A stretch of DNA of 7,740 bases, taken from positions 1-7,740 of the forward strand of contig JAQBNJ010000529.1 in the NCBI GenBank assembly GCA_028288645.1, given 5' to 3'. Source of the stretch: Sediminibacterium sp. Lineage in GTDB: Bacteria > Bacteroidota > Bacteroidia > Chitinophagales > Chitinophagaceae. How positions within the stretch are numbered: the stretch's first letter is position 1; the number at the start of each line of letters is the position of its first letter. Shown here piece by piece: positions 1 through 7,013 of this stretch. The notes beneath the pieces were generated by a model. That model searched no databases, had not been told where the DNA came from, and worked only from the letters and a program-made list of their open reading frames with translations. The position numbers and the translations under genes are program-made.

Positions 1-5
1 GAACC

Positions 6-72
6 AAACCGTGCCTCTGTGCCTCCGTGTGAGAAAAAATAATTTGCACACGTAGGCACAGAGGCACGGTTT
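6..72. repeat. 26-bp inverted repeat (GTGCCTCTGTGCC family) downstream of murF
   Basis: The left arm (6-31) and right arm (47-72) are reverse complements at 25 of 26 positions; the single mismatch is C24 opposite T53. The 15-base AT-rich loop is at 32-46. The arms contain the stuttered word GTGCCTCTGTGCC. The repeat starts 9 bases past the murF stop codon, so it lies in the 3' end of the murF transcript, where it would form a very stable hairpin. There is no run of T after the hairpin on the minus strand, so it is not a textbook intrinsic terminator, but it could protect the mRNA 3' end or help end transcription. The pairing is read directly from the sequence; the role is inferred. Confidence 0.9.
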
Positions 73-81
73 TGATCTCCG

Positions 82-1368
82 TTATTCAAGAATTCTTTCC
101 ATCTGCATACTCCGTGATCCTTTAATAAGAAAATGCGTATGCTCAAAACCCTGGTGCGCAAACCATTCTTTCGCCTTCAATGAATCAGGAAAGAAAGTAA
201 AGCCGTGATCGATCTTTGCAAAATCGCCGCCAACCAGTACTACATCCTGCCATTGGTATTTTTTTATGAGAGAAATGATGTTTTCATGTTCCCCAATACT
301 TTCTGCACCGAGTTCCATCATCCCGCCAAGCATTAATATTTTTTTAGGGGCATGTAGATGCGCAAAATTTTCGATTGCTGCTTTCATGCTGGTGGGGTTC
401 GCATTGTACGCATCGAGGATGATGGTGTTGCTATCCTTATGTAGTAACTGAGAACGGCTGTTGGAAGGTGTATAATTTTCAATCGCCACTTTGATCTTTT
501 CGTCCGGTACATTAAAATATTTTCCGATCGCAACGGCACATAAAACATTCGGAAGATTGTAATCACCCACCAGCTGTGTTTGTATTGTGAGGTTTTCTTT
601 CAGGCCATTCGTAATCGCAACGAGCAGAAAAGGTTCGCTGGAAATAATTTTTCCCTGTACAATTCCTTTTAATCCAGGTGTACTATATGGAACAAAATGT
701 TGCACCTGTTTAGCCATACCCCATAGATAATCATAATCATCAAAAATAAAAGCTGTCCCATCATGCGCACCCAGGTAATCGTATAACTCTGCCTTGCCTT
801 TCCGAACACCTTCTATGCCCCCAAAACCTTCCAGGTGCGCTTTGCCTGCATTGGTGATCACACCATGCGTAGGTTGTGTATACACACAATACCCTTCTAT
901 TTCTTTCTGGTGATTCGCACCCATTTCAATCACCGCCACTTCAGCATCGGCTTTAACACTTAACAATGTCAATGGCACACCAATATGGTTATTCAGGTTG
1001 CCCTGTGTTGTATATGTTTTATAATGTGAGGAGAGTACTGCAAAGATCAGCTCCTTGCTGGTTGTTTTGCCATTGCTTCCTGTAATGGCGATAAAAGGAA
1101 TTGTAAATTGTTCCCGGTGATATTTTGCGAGCGCCTGCAATGTTTCGAGCGTGTCTGTTACAGTAATGATTTGTGCGTTGCCACCGGCGATCTCTTCATC
1201 AACAACTGCGTAGGCCGCACCCGTTTCCAATGCCTGCAAAGCAAAACGGTTACCATTGAAATTAGGACCCTTTAATGCAAAGAAAATGTCACCCTGCTTT
1301 ATTTTCCGCGTATCGGTTTGAACAGATGGGTGCTGGATGAATAACTTATATAGTTCCTGGATACTCAC
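82..1368 (-). CDS. murF: UDP-N-acetylmuramoyl-tripeptide--D-alanyl-D-alanine ligase (MurF)
   Basis: This cytoplasmic enzyme uses ATP to join D-Ala-D-Ala to the UDP-MurNAc-tripeptide, giving the pentapeptide precursor of peptidoglycan. The 428-residue product is full length for the family and has the three Mur ligase domains. The N-terminal substrate domain contains FALKGPNFNGNRFA (about 30-43). The central ATPase domain has the P-loop TGSNGKTTSK (96-105), NNHIGVPLTLL (126-136), VIEMGANHQKEI (146-157) and GVRKGKAEL (187-195), where K192 aligns with the lysine that is carbamylated in Mur ligases. The C-terminal domain has LDAYNANPTSM (318-328), MLGGMMELG (346-354) and KGSRSMQME (416-424), all typical of MurF rather than MurC, MurD or MurE. 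The ATG at 1366-1368 gives an N-terminus that fits the family; no Shine-Dalgarno is evident. It lies downstream of gldJ on the same strand, but a terminator and a repeat-filled spacer separate them, so murF probably has its own promoter. Confidence 0.96.
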   Translation of the reverse strand: MSIQELYKLFIQHPSVQTDTRKIKQGDIFFALKGPNFNGNRFALQALETGAAYAVVDEEIAGGNAQIITVTDTLETLQALAKYHREQFTIPFIAITGSNGKTTSKELIFAVLSSHYKTYTTQGNLNNHIGVPLTLLSVKADAEVAVIEMGANHQKEIEGYCVYTQPTHGVITNAGKAHLEGFGGIEGVRKGKAELYDYLGAHDGTAFIFDDYDYLWGMAKQVQHFVPYSTPGLKGIVQGKIISSEPFLLVAITNGLKENLTIQTQLVGDYNLPNVLCAVAIGKYFNVPDEKIKVAIENYTPSNSRSQLLHKDSNTIILDAYNANPTSMKAAIENFAHLHAPKKILMLGGMMELGAESIGEHENIISLIKKYQWQDVVLVGGDFAKIDHGFTFFPDSLKAKEWFAHQGFEHTHFLIKGSRSMQMERILE

Positions 1369-1386
1369 GATTGATTTATTTAGCGT

Positions 1387-1471
1387 GCGAATTAAATAAA
1401 CACGAATTTAAAAACACGAATTAGAGGAAACGAATTACACGAATTTAGCACGAATTAAATAGATACGAATC
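1387..1471. repeat. Left arm of inverted word array: CACGAATT copies
   Basis: CACGAATT occurs exactly at 1401-1408, 1415-1422, 1438-1445 and 1449-1456. Degenerate copies lie at 1387-1393 (GCGAATT), 1429-1436 (AACGAATT) and 1464-1471 (TACGAATC). The spacing is irregular, 9 to 15 bases. These words are the reverse complement of the right arm at 1522-1595, so the two arms can pair. The best long match seen is 1429-1445 against 1522-1538 or 1544-1560, 16 of 17 bases. This arm lies just upstream of the murF start and would fall in its 5' untranslated region if the promoter lies in the array centre. Confidence 0.88.
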
Positions 1472-1505
1472 AAACTAATATTAGTTTCGATACTATCGCG
1501 ACCAA
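1471..1505 (-). promoter_or_regulatory. Possible murF promoter (Bacteroidota -33/-7 type), weak
   Basis: Read on the minus strand, TTAGTTTG (1478-1471) matches five of the six fixed bases of the Bacteroidota -7 element TAnnTTTG. A TTG (1505-1503) lies 24 bases upstream, slightly beyond the usual 17-23 spacing. A promoter somewhere in this spacer is expected because gldJ is followed by a terminator. The match is imperfect and the region is AT-rich and repetitive, so chance is a real alternative. Confidence 0.22.
1472..1487. repeat. 16-bp perfect palindrome AAACTAATATTAGTTT
   Basis: AAACTAATATTAGTTT equals its own reverse complement over all 16 bases. It sits between the two arms of the CACGAATT / AATTCGTG array and overlaps the weak murF promoter candidate. 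It could be a binding site for a dimeric regulator or simply the tip of the large inverted repeat. A smaller hairpin, CGCGA (1497-1501) with TCGCG (1513-1517), lies next to it. Confidence 0.85.
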
Positions 1506-1521
1506 CCCCAGTTCGCGGCCC

Positions 1522-1595
1522 AATTCGTGTAATTCGTGTTCTTAATTCGTGTAATTCGTGTTCTTAATTCGTGTTCTTCGGTTTCTTAATTCGTG
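1522..1595. repeat. Right arm of inverted word array: AATTCGTG copies in 22-base units
   Basis: AATTCGTG occurs exactly six times, starting at 1522, 1531, 1544, 1553, 1566 and 1588. The steps of 9, 13, 9, 13 and 22 reveal a 22-base unit. Units 1522-1543 and 1544-1565 are identical, unit 1566-1587 is a degenerate third copy (18 of 22), and the start of a fourth runs into the gldJ terminator. There are no unique spacers of CRISPR size. The identical neighbouring units suggest recent tandem duplication or correction. Confidence 0.92.
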
Positions 1596-1606
1596 TTTCT
1601 TCAAAT

Positions 1607-1633
1607 AAAAAACCACCCCTTATTCAGGGATGG
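1607..1633 (-). terminator. Intrinsic terminator of gldJ
   Basis: Read on the minus strand, CCATCCCT (1633-1626), a five-base loop (1625-1621) and AGGGGTGG (1620-1613) form an 8-bp stem with one U-G pair, directly followed by six T (1612-1607). It starts 28 bases past the gldJ stop codon. Geometry and T run are those of a Rho-independent terminator, so gldJ and murF are probably separate transcription units, at least in part. The opposite strand has only a short T run after the stem and a C-A mismatch in it. Confidence 0.8.
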
Positions 1634-1661
1634 CTCTTTTGCTGTATTTCTACCTTTTCCT

Positions 1662-3227
1662 TTATCGTTTGTTACGGCGCGCAGGGAAGAAAGTACCATT
1701 TTGCGCTTTGCGCGATGTGGATTCTGCAGCACCAAAATGACTCATGGCGCAACGGAAACCCAACGTGCTTGTGCTCAGGTCCTCTTCAAGAAAACGACGA
1801 GCACCGGGAGCTAACCAATAGGCCCTGTCGTTCCAGCTTCCACCTTTATAAACTTTTGATTTATCGGAGATGAGCGTGGTTACACCGTAACCATAAAAAA
1901 CATTACTTGTAGAATCACCATCCAGGTAATTGACTGCGTATGATTTCTGGTAATTTCTCCTGTTACGCAAAGCTGAATCTTCTTCAGGAACCATTTTGAT
2001 ACGGCCCTTCTCATCTCTCAGGTTTCCTGCACCACCTGTCACATCAACTTTCTGGAAAACGTTACCACGATATGGGTTGAAATCATCATCACCGGCGGTG
2101 GTGATCGGGCGATATACATCAGCCACCCACTCATTCACGTTTCCGCTCATATTATAGATGCCAAAACCATTCGGAATAAACGAAGTTACTTCCGCAGGGA
2201 TCGCCGCATTATCATTCAATCCACCGGCTACTCCCATGTTATCACCCGAACCACGTTTAAAGTTCGCTAAGAAAGCTCCCTGGAAAGCGCTTTTCTTGGT
2301 GTAACGCAGATTGTCAAAGCCATCATTTTTCCATGCATAGATCTGTTTGTTCGAGATCACTTCCTCGCCACGTGTTCCTTTTTTTGTTTTTTTCTGCGGG
2401 TTCTGCATGATGTATCCGTATGCTGCATATTCCCACTCAGCTTCTGTTGGAAGGCGGTAATCGCCAAAGGTCATACCATCTTCAAGCTTTACAGTGGTCC
2501 TCGGTCTTCCCTGCGCATCCTTTAACGGATTGTTCCTGGAAGTAGCTTTCTGGCCAGGTGTTGCCTGGTATTCTCCCATCAGGTAAGCTTTTGTATTGAA
2601 GTTTTCCTGGCCCGCTCCGTTCAATTCTTTTTTGATCTGGTTTCTTGGATCAAGAAAACCTTTTTTCATCAGTTCAATTTCGTTAACACGGTCTGTACGC
2701 CAGATACAATATTCAGTTGCCTGTTTCCAGCTAACACCTACTACCGGATAATAATTATAAGAAGGGTGGCGGAAATAATATTCTACATACGGCTCATTGA
2801 ACGCGAGCTCACTTCTCCATACGAGTGTATCAGGTTTTGCCTGGTCAACAACTGAATCCATACCGGCTTGCCCGAATACATTTTCGAGCCAATACAAATA
2901 TTCTTTGTAATGCACGTTGGCTACTTCTGTCTTATCAATAAAGAAAGAGTTGATCGTAACACGGCGCGGGATATTGTTCCAGTCGCCCATTACATCTTCC
3001 TGCGCGGCGCCCATAGTGAAAGTACCACCCTGTACAAAAACGAGCCCCGGTGCCGTGGCTACATCTTTAGGTTTGGCAACAGTAAAATTGCCCTGGTCTC
3101 TATCATTATAGTTCCAGCCGGTAGCGGTAGATTTTTCTTTCTTTTTCTTGAATACACTACAAGAGGCTACAGAGCCGGCCACTGCCAGAAGAAATACAAA
3201 ATTCCTGGTCGTTTTCAATAAATGCAT
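1662..3227 (-). CDS. gldJ: Gliding motility / type IX secretion lipoprotein GldJ
   Basis: The 521-residue product is an outer-membrane lipoprotein needed for gliding and T9SS function in studied Bacteroidota, where GldJ also stabilises GldK. The N-terminus is a lipoprotein signal peptide with lipobox VASC, acylated cysteine C23. The rest is an FGE-sulfatase (SUMF1-like) domain, about 60-495: FVQGGTFTMG (64-73), FFIDKTEVANVHYKEYLYW (95-113), PVVGVSWKQATEYCIWRTDR (161-180), YRLPTEAEWEYAAYG (257-271), NMSGNVNEWVAD (359-370), YKGGSWNDRAYW (460-471) and GFRCAM (490-495). The only cysteines are C23, C174 and C493, so the paired active-site cysteines of true formylglycine-generating enzyme are absent and a structural role is likely. 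After C23 comes SVFKKKKEK, which is basic, unlike the acidic export signal of surface lipoproteins, so it probably faces the periplasm. GldK is a paralogue with the same fold; the sequence style and the porU/porV/murF neighbours favour GldJ. The start gives a proper signal peptide. Confidence 0.9.
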   Translation of the reverse strand: MHLLKTTRNFVFLLAVAGSVASCSVFKKKKEKSTATGWNYNDRDQGNFTVAKPKDVATAPGLVFVQGGTFTMGAAQEDVMGDWNNIPRRVTINSFFIDKTEVANVHYKEYLYWLENVFGQAGMDSVVDQAKPDTLVWRSELAFNEPYVEYYFRHPSYNYYPVVGVSWKQATEYCIWRTDRVNEIELMKKGFLDPRNQIKKELNGAGQENFNTKAYLMGEYQATPGQKATSRNNPLKDAQGRPRTTVKLEDGMTFGDYRLPTEAEWEYAAYGYIMQNPQKKTKKGTRGEEVISNKQIYAWKNDGFDNLRYTKKSAFQGAFLANFKRGSGDNMGVAGGLNDNAAIPAEVTSFIPNGFGIYNMSGNVNEWVADVYRPITTAGDDDFNPYRGNVFQKVDVTGGAGNLRDEKGRIKMVPEEDSALRNRRNYQKSYAVNYLDGDSTSNVFYGYGVTTLISDKSKVYKGGSWNDRAYWLAPGARRFLEEDLSTSTLGFRCAMSHFGAAESTSRKAQNGTFFPARRNKR

Positions 3228-3403
3228 CGTATTGGATTGAATGTGAAGTAGAGTTTTCTCCAGATATTTGTATTAGTCTATGCGAATATAGAAGATTTCT
3301 GCTAATCCCGCGGGCTCCTTTGATGTTAGCAAAAGCCTAATTTTAAACAGGATTCCGGATCGGGCGCTTTTGCTGCCTCATTTATTTACGATCTTACTAT
3401 TAT
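3228..3403. promoter_or_regulatory. Divergent promoter region between gldJ and porU
   Basis: This 176-base gap must hold promoters for gldJ (minus) and porU (plus), since both start codons face away from it. For porU the best candidate is TTTG (3319-3322) and TAATTTTA (3338-3345), matching five of six fixed -7 bases, but the 15-base spacing is shorter than the usual 17-23. For gldJ, minus-strand TATATTCG (3290-3283) resembles a -7 element but has no -33 partner. CCCGCGGG (3307-3314) is an 8-bp palindrome, and GCTAA (3301-3305) can pair with TTAGC (3326-3330) around it, making a possible small cruciform or operator. The region's role is secure from gene layout; the individual sites are weak. 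Confidence 0.55.
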
Positions 3404-6400
3404 ATGAAGTGGTGGGGACCTTTTTTTTGTCTGATAACAGCCTGTTCCGTACAGGCTGTTGCGCAACGCAACTATGCCCCTAATTCGGTACTTTTCAACG
3501 GAAACTGGTATAAAATAGGCATCAAACAGGAGGGTATTTACAAGGTGGATCTGGCCATGTTAACGGCTTTGGGCATCACTACCACCAATCTTAGCTCGTC
3601 TTCCCTCAGATTATATGGTAACGGGGGAGGGATGCTGGACGAGAATAATGCCACCGCAAGACCGGACGACCTCTTTGAAAATCCGATCGAGATCAACGAT
3701 GGCGGAGATGGGATCTTCAATGGCTCAGACTATTTTCTCTTTTATGCCCCAGGCCCGCATAAGTGGCTGAAAGACAGCACCAACCAGGCTTTCAGGCACC
3801 AAAAGAACCTGTATTCGGATACCTGCTTTTATTATATCACGATTGGCGGAACTGGCAAACGGATACCCCTTCAAATACCTGCGGGAACGATCACTACTAC
3901 TGTAAACAGCTACAATGAGCACTATTTCTATGAAAATGACCTTGTAAACCTCCTCAACAGCGGTAAAGAATGGTATGGCGAAGAATTTAATATGAACCTG
4001 GGGGGCAATAGTACCCGCTCATTCACTGTCGACTGGCCGGGATTGATCACGGGGCAGCCTATTACCCTTTTAAGCAGTTTTGCCAGCCGGGCCGTGAGTG
4101 GCGCAGGTAGTTTTTCCGCCAGGATCAATGGGCAACTGGTACAGACCGTAAATCTTCCGGGCGTATCCGGCTCTTTCCTGGATGCATTCGCTACCGGGGT
4201 AACCCAACGTAATACGGCATCTGTTACACAAAGTTCCCTGGGCGTATCCTTTACTTATTCACCAACCGCAAGCGGTGCGGAAGGCTGGCTGAACTGGTTT
4301 GAATTGCATGGACGGAGAAATCTTTCCACTACCGCCAATACAACTTTATTTTTCCGCGATTGGCAATCAGTGGCCCAGAATGCAACGGCTAATTATGCGA
4401 TCGCAAATAATGGTTCGTCGCTAACCGTTTGGGAGATCACAGATCCATTGCAGCCCGTAAAAATGAACGCCATAACAAATGCATTGCAAACCAATTTCAG
4501 CAATAATGCCTCGAGGTTGAGAGAGTATGCGGCATTTACTTTTGCGGGTGCTTTAATTCCGGTTTCATTGGGAAAGATCAGCAACCAGAACCTGCATAAT
4601 TCTACAACAGCAGATCTTATTGTTGTTACAAGTGTTTCTTTATTACCAGAAGCGCAAAGGCTTGCCCAGTTTCATTTGCAGCATGATGGATACAGAACGG
4701 TTGTGGTAACAACCGACCAGGTATACCAGGAATTTTCAGGCGGCTCACCTGACCCGTCGGCATTGCGCGACATGGTGAAAATGTATTTTGATAAGGCAGG
4801 AAGCGATGTGTCTAAACGCCCCAAATTTCTTTTGTTATTTGGGAGTGCCTCGTATGATTACCGTAACCGGATCACCGGCAACAGCAACCTGGTGCCGGGT
4901 TATGAAAGTATCAACTCGCTTGAACCTTTATCATCCTATACTTCCGATGATTTTTTCGGGCTATTAGATGATGCCGATGATATCAACCAGAACAATCCCA
5001 ACAGCAATATAGATATCGGTATCGGAAGAATACCTGCACGGAATATCGCGGAAGCAAAAACCATGGTAGATAAGATCATACGCTACCACGATAAAGCAAG
5101 CCTGGGCGCCTGGCGCAATCAATCCGTGTATGTGGCGGATGACCAGGACCAGAACCTGCATTTAAATGATGCAGAAACTGTTTCTGCGGATGCTAATGTT
5201 TCCAATCCATTATTGAATCAGTACAAGATATACCTCGATGCCTACCCGGTTGTAAGCAGCAGTGGGGGCGCTAGGTATCCTGCGGTGAATGATGCGATAG
5301 TGAACCAGGTTTTTAATGGCTCGCTTATTTTTAATTATAGCGGGCATGGCAGTTACCAGCGCCTGGCAGAAGAAACTGTTCTTGCGCAGGAAGAATTGAA
5401 CCGCTTTAATAATCCCAATAAATTACCCCTGTTCATTACCGCCAGCTGCGATTTCGCACCGCATGATGACCCTGCTAAAAATTCTCTGGGTGGGGGGATC
5501 CTGACGGGCAATTCCAACGGCGCGATCGCTCTATTGACCACCACACGTTTGGTATTCGCATTCAGCAACCGCGTGATCAATGATAACTACCTGCAGATCG
5601 CGTTAAAGCCTCTATCTAATGGGCAATACCTTACATTAGGCGAGTCGGTGCGACAGGCAAAAAACTTCACATCACTCAACTCCGGCGATATCCTGAACAA
5701 CCGCAAATTCACTTTGCTGGGCGATCCTGCCATGCGCCTTGCATTCCCCGAATTACGCCTGCAGCTCACCGGTATCAATGGCGGGCCGATAACAGGATCG
5801 GATACTTTGCGCGCCCTGCAGAAATATACTTTTAGCGGGATTGTAACGGACGGTTCAGGTAACCCGGTAACAAATTTTAATGGAACGGTGCACCCGACTG
5901 TATATGATAAATCGCAGGTGGTAAAAACGCTGGGTAATGATCCCGCAAGCATTGTAACTGGCTTTAATCAGCAGTCAAGTGTATTATACAAAGGCAATGC
6001 AACAGTGGCGGATGGTAAATTCAGTTTTACATTCATCGTTCCGAAGGATATCAATTACCAATCCGGTCGTGGCCGCATCAGTTTGTATGCTGATAACGGG
6101 GTAACTGATGCTAATGGCGTAAACACATCTTTTTACGTGGGAGGAACGGGCAATGGGATTTTTACAGACAATACCGGCCCCACCATCAAGCCTTACCTGA
6201 ATGATGATAAATTCATGAATGGGGGTTTAACAAATGAGAACCCTGTTTTGCTGGTAAAACTCTATGATTCTTCCGGCATCAGCACCTCCGGAAACGGGAT
6301 CGGGCATGATATTACCGCGGTGATTGATGGGGTAGAGCGGAATATATTGGTACTGAATGATTTTTATACGGCTTACCAGGATAGTTACCAGCAGGGGGAG

Positions 6401-6823
6401 GTATTGTTCCAGCTACCCCCCCTGGCCGAAGGAAAACATACGATCCGGATAAAAGCCTGGGATGTGGCCAATAATTCCAGCGAAGTAACATTGGAATTCG
6501 TTGTTGTAAAACAGGTGAGGATAGAGATAGCCAATGTTCGCAATTTCCCCAATCCATTCAGCGTTTCAACCACTTTTGCCTTTGAGCATAACCAACCGAA
6601 TACCGACCTGGATGTGAACATTAATATATACAATGAGGCGGGGGCCCTGGTGAAGCAGATCAGAAAGCTCCTGAACACGGGTGGAACCCGGAACTGCCAG
6701 GTAATTTGGAAAGGTGATGATCAATCAGGCGCAAAACTGGCAAAAGGTATTTATATTTACAAGGTAATAGTTGTTGCAGGTGGCAATAAGACCGAAAAAA
6801 CCCAACAACTGATTCTGTTCTAA
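3404..6823 (+). CDS. porU: Type IX secretion system sortase PorU (C25 gingipain-like peptidase)
   Basis: PorU cuts the C-terminal signal from T9SS cargo at the cell surface and links the cargo to an anchor (A-LPS in Porphyromonas). The 1139 residues match the family, about 1160 in P. gingivalis. A signal peptide (1-20) ends at AVA, before Q21. A beta-rich N-terminal region runs to about 400. The C25 peptidase domain, about 403-777, shows ADLIVVTS (403-410), LLLFGSASYDYRN (476-488), DIGIGRIPA (537-545), NYSGHGSYQ with the catalytic histidine at H648, ITASCDFAPHDD with the catalytic cysteine at C682, and LLGDPAM near 773. The 34-residue H-to-C spacing agrees with gingipains (33). Ig-like segments follow. 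The C-terminus, RNFPNPF (1046-1052) to KGIYIYKV, resembles the FlgD-like / T9SS sorting domain; PorU is known to keep its own. An alternative lipobox, ITAC with C14, is discussed in the findings. porV follows on the same strand. No terminator is obvious after the stop, so read-through is possible. Confidence 0.95.
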   Translation: MKWWGPFFCLITACSVQAVAQRNYAPNSVLFNGNWYKIGIKQEGIYKVDLAMLTALGITTTNLSSSSLRLYGNGGGMLDENNATARPDDLFENPIEINDGGDGIFNGSDYFLFYAPGPHKWLKDSTNQAFRHQKNLYSDTCFYYITIGGTGKRIPLQIPAGTITTTVNSYNEHYFYENDLVNLLNSGKEWYGEEFNMNLGGNSTRSFTVDWPGLITGQPITLLSSFASRAVSGAGSFSARINGQLVQTVNLPGVSGSFLDAFATGVTQRNTASVTQSSLGVSFTYSPTASGAEGWLNWFELHGRRNLSTTANTTLFFRDWQSVAQNATANYAIANNGSSLTVWEITDPLQPVKMNAITNALQTNFSNNASRLREYAAFTFAGALIPVSLGKISNQNLHNSTTADLIVVTSVSLLPEAQRLAQFHLQHDGYRTVVVTTDQVYQEFSGGSPDPSALRDMVKMYFDKAGSDVSKRPKFLLLFGSASYDYRNRITGNSNLVPGYESINSLEPLSSYTSDDFFGLLDDADDINQNNPNSNIDIGIGRIPARNIAEAKTMVDKIIRYHDKASLGAWRNQSVYVADDQDQNLHLNDAETVSADANVSNPLLNQYKIYLDAYPVVSSSGGARYPAVNDAIVNQVFNGSLIFNYSGHGSYQRLAEETVLAQEELNRFNNPNKLPLFITASCDFAPHDDPAKNSLGGGILTGNSNGAIALLTTTRLVFAFSNRVINDNYLQIALKPLSNGQYLTLGESVRQAKNFTSLNSGDILNNRKFTLLGDPAMRLAFPELRLQLTGINGGPITGSDTLRALQKYTFSGIVTDGSGNPVTNFNGTVHPTVYDKSQVVKTLGNDPASIVTGFNQQSSVLYKGNATVADGKFSFTFIVPKDINYQSGRGRISLYADNGVTDANGVNTSFYVGGTGNGIFTDNTGPTIKPYLNDDKFMNGGLTNENPVLLVKLYDSSGISTSGNGIGHDITAVIDGVERNILVLNDFYTAYQDSYQQGEVLFQLPPLAEGKHTIRIKAWDVANNSSEVTLEFVVVKQVRIEIANVRNFPNPFSVSTTFAFEHNQPNTDLDVNINIYNEAGALVKQIRKLLNTGGTRNCQVIWKGDDQSGAKLAKGIYIYKVIVVAGGNKTEKTQQLILF

Positions 6824-6900
6824 AAAAGTCTGAATGGTTTGACCTCTACTCATTTAATGGTTCTTTTCGTTACTGTTTTTATTTAATATCATTGTATTAC

Positions 6901-6984
6901 CCCGGAAGGTGAAAACGCCGGACCGGGATAAAACCCGCTGCTGAAAGAGAAAGGTTTCGTAATCTTTTCCTTCCCGGCAAGCGG
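6901..6984 (+). ncRNA. Possible structured leader RNA with partial cobalamin-riboswitch-like core
   Basis: On the plus strand CCGGAAGG (6902-6909) can pair with CCTTCCCGG (6969-6977) with one bulged C, closing a domain. Inside it CGGG (6924-6927) pairs with CCCG (6934-6937) around ATAAAA, and AAAGA (6944-6948) pairs with TCTTT (6963-6967). This makes a branched fold. The order GGAA, GGTGAAAA, CCGGA, CCCGCTGCTG, AAG recalls the core of cobalamin riboswitches. However, there is an insertion before CCCGC, and the distal parts of that family, including the 3' B12 box, are not seen, and porV has no known B12 link. It may be a decayed riboswitch, another RNA element, or chance. Pairings are seen; identity is uncertain. 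Confidence 0.3.
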
Positions 6985-7013
6985 TTGAGGTAAATTAATG
7001 CTCTATGGAAATA

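Noticed and set aside
6..72. Terminal inverted repeats of an insertion sequence
   Set aside because: The arms are separated by just 15 bases with no transposase between them and no target duplication is seen.
1522..1595. Regularly repeated AATTCGTG as a CRISPR array
   Set aside because: Repeats are 8 bases with steps of 9, 13 and 22 and no unique spacers of about 30 bases; no cas genes are nearby.
1571..1873. Plus-strand open frame covering the repeat array and the 3' end of gldJ
   Set aside because: It is antisense to gldJ, begins inside repeats, crosses the gldJ terminator and encodes no recognisable domain.
2868..3221. Plus-strand open frame of 117 codons
   Set aside because: It is wholly antisense to the well-supported gldJ signal peptide and FGE domain; no family features are seen.
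5587..5952. Minus-strand open frame of 121 codons
   Set aside because: It is antisense within porU, which is intact with catalytic motifs; the product is low in recognisable structure.
6824..6900. Intrinsic terminator after porU
   Set aside because: T-rich stretches are present but no stem of useful length directly precedes them.
6901..6984. Complete functional cobalamin riboswitch
   Set aside because: Only a core-like stretch is seen; the upstream arm, the CCACTG region and the 3' B12 box are missing, and the next gene is not a B12 gene. It is kept only as a low-confidence structured element.
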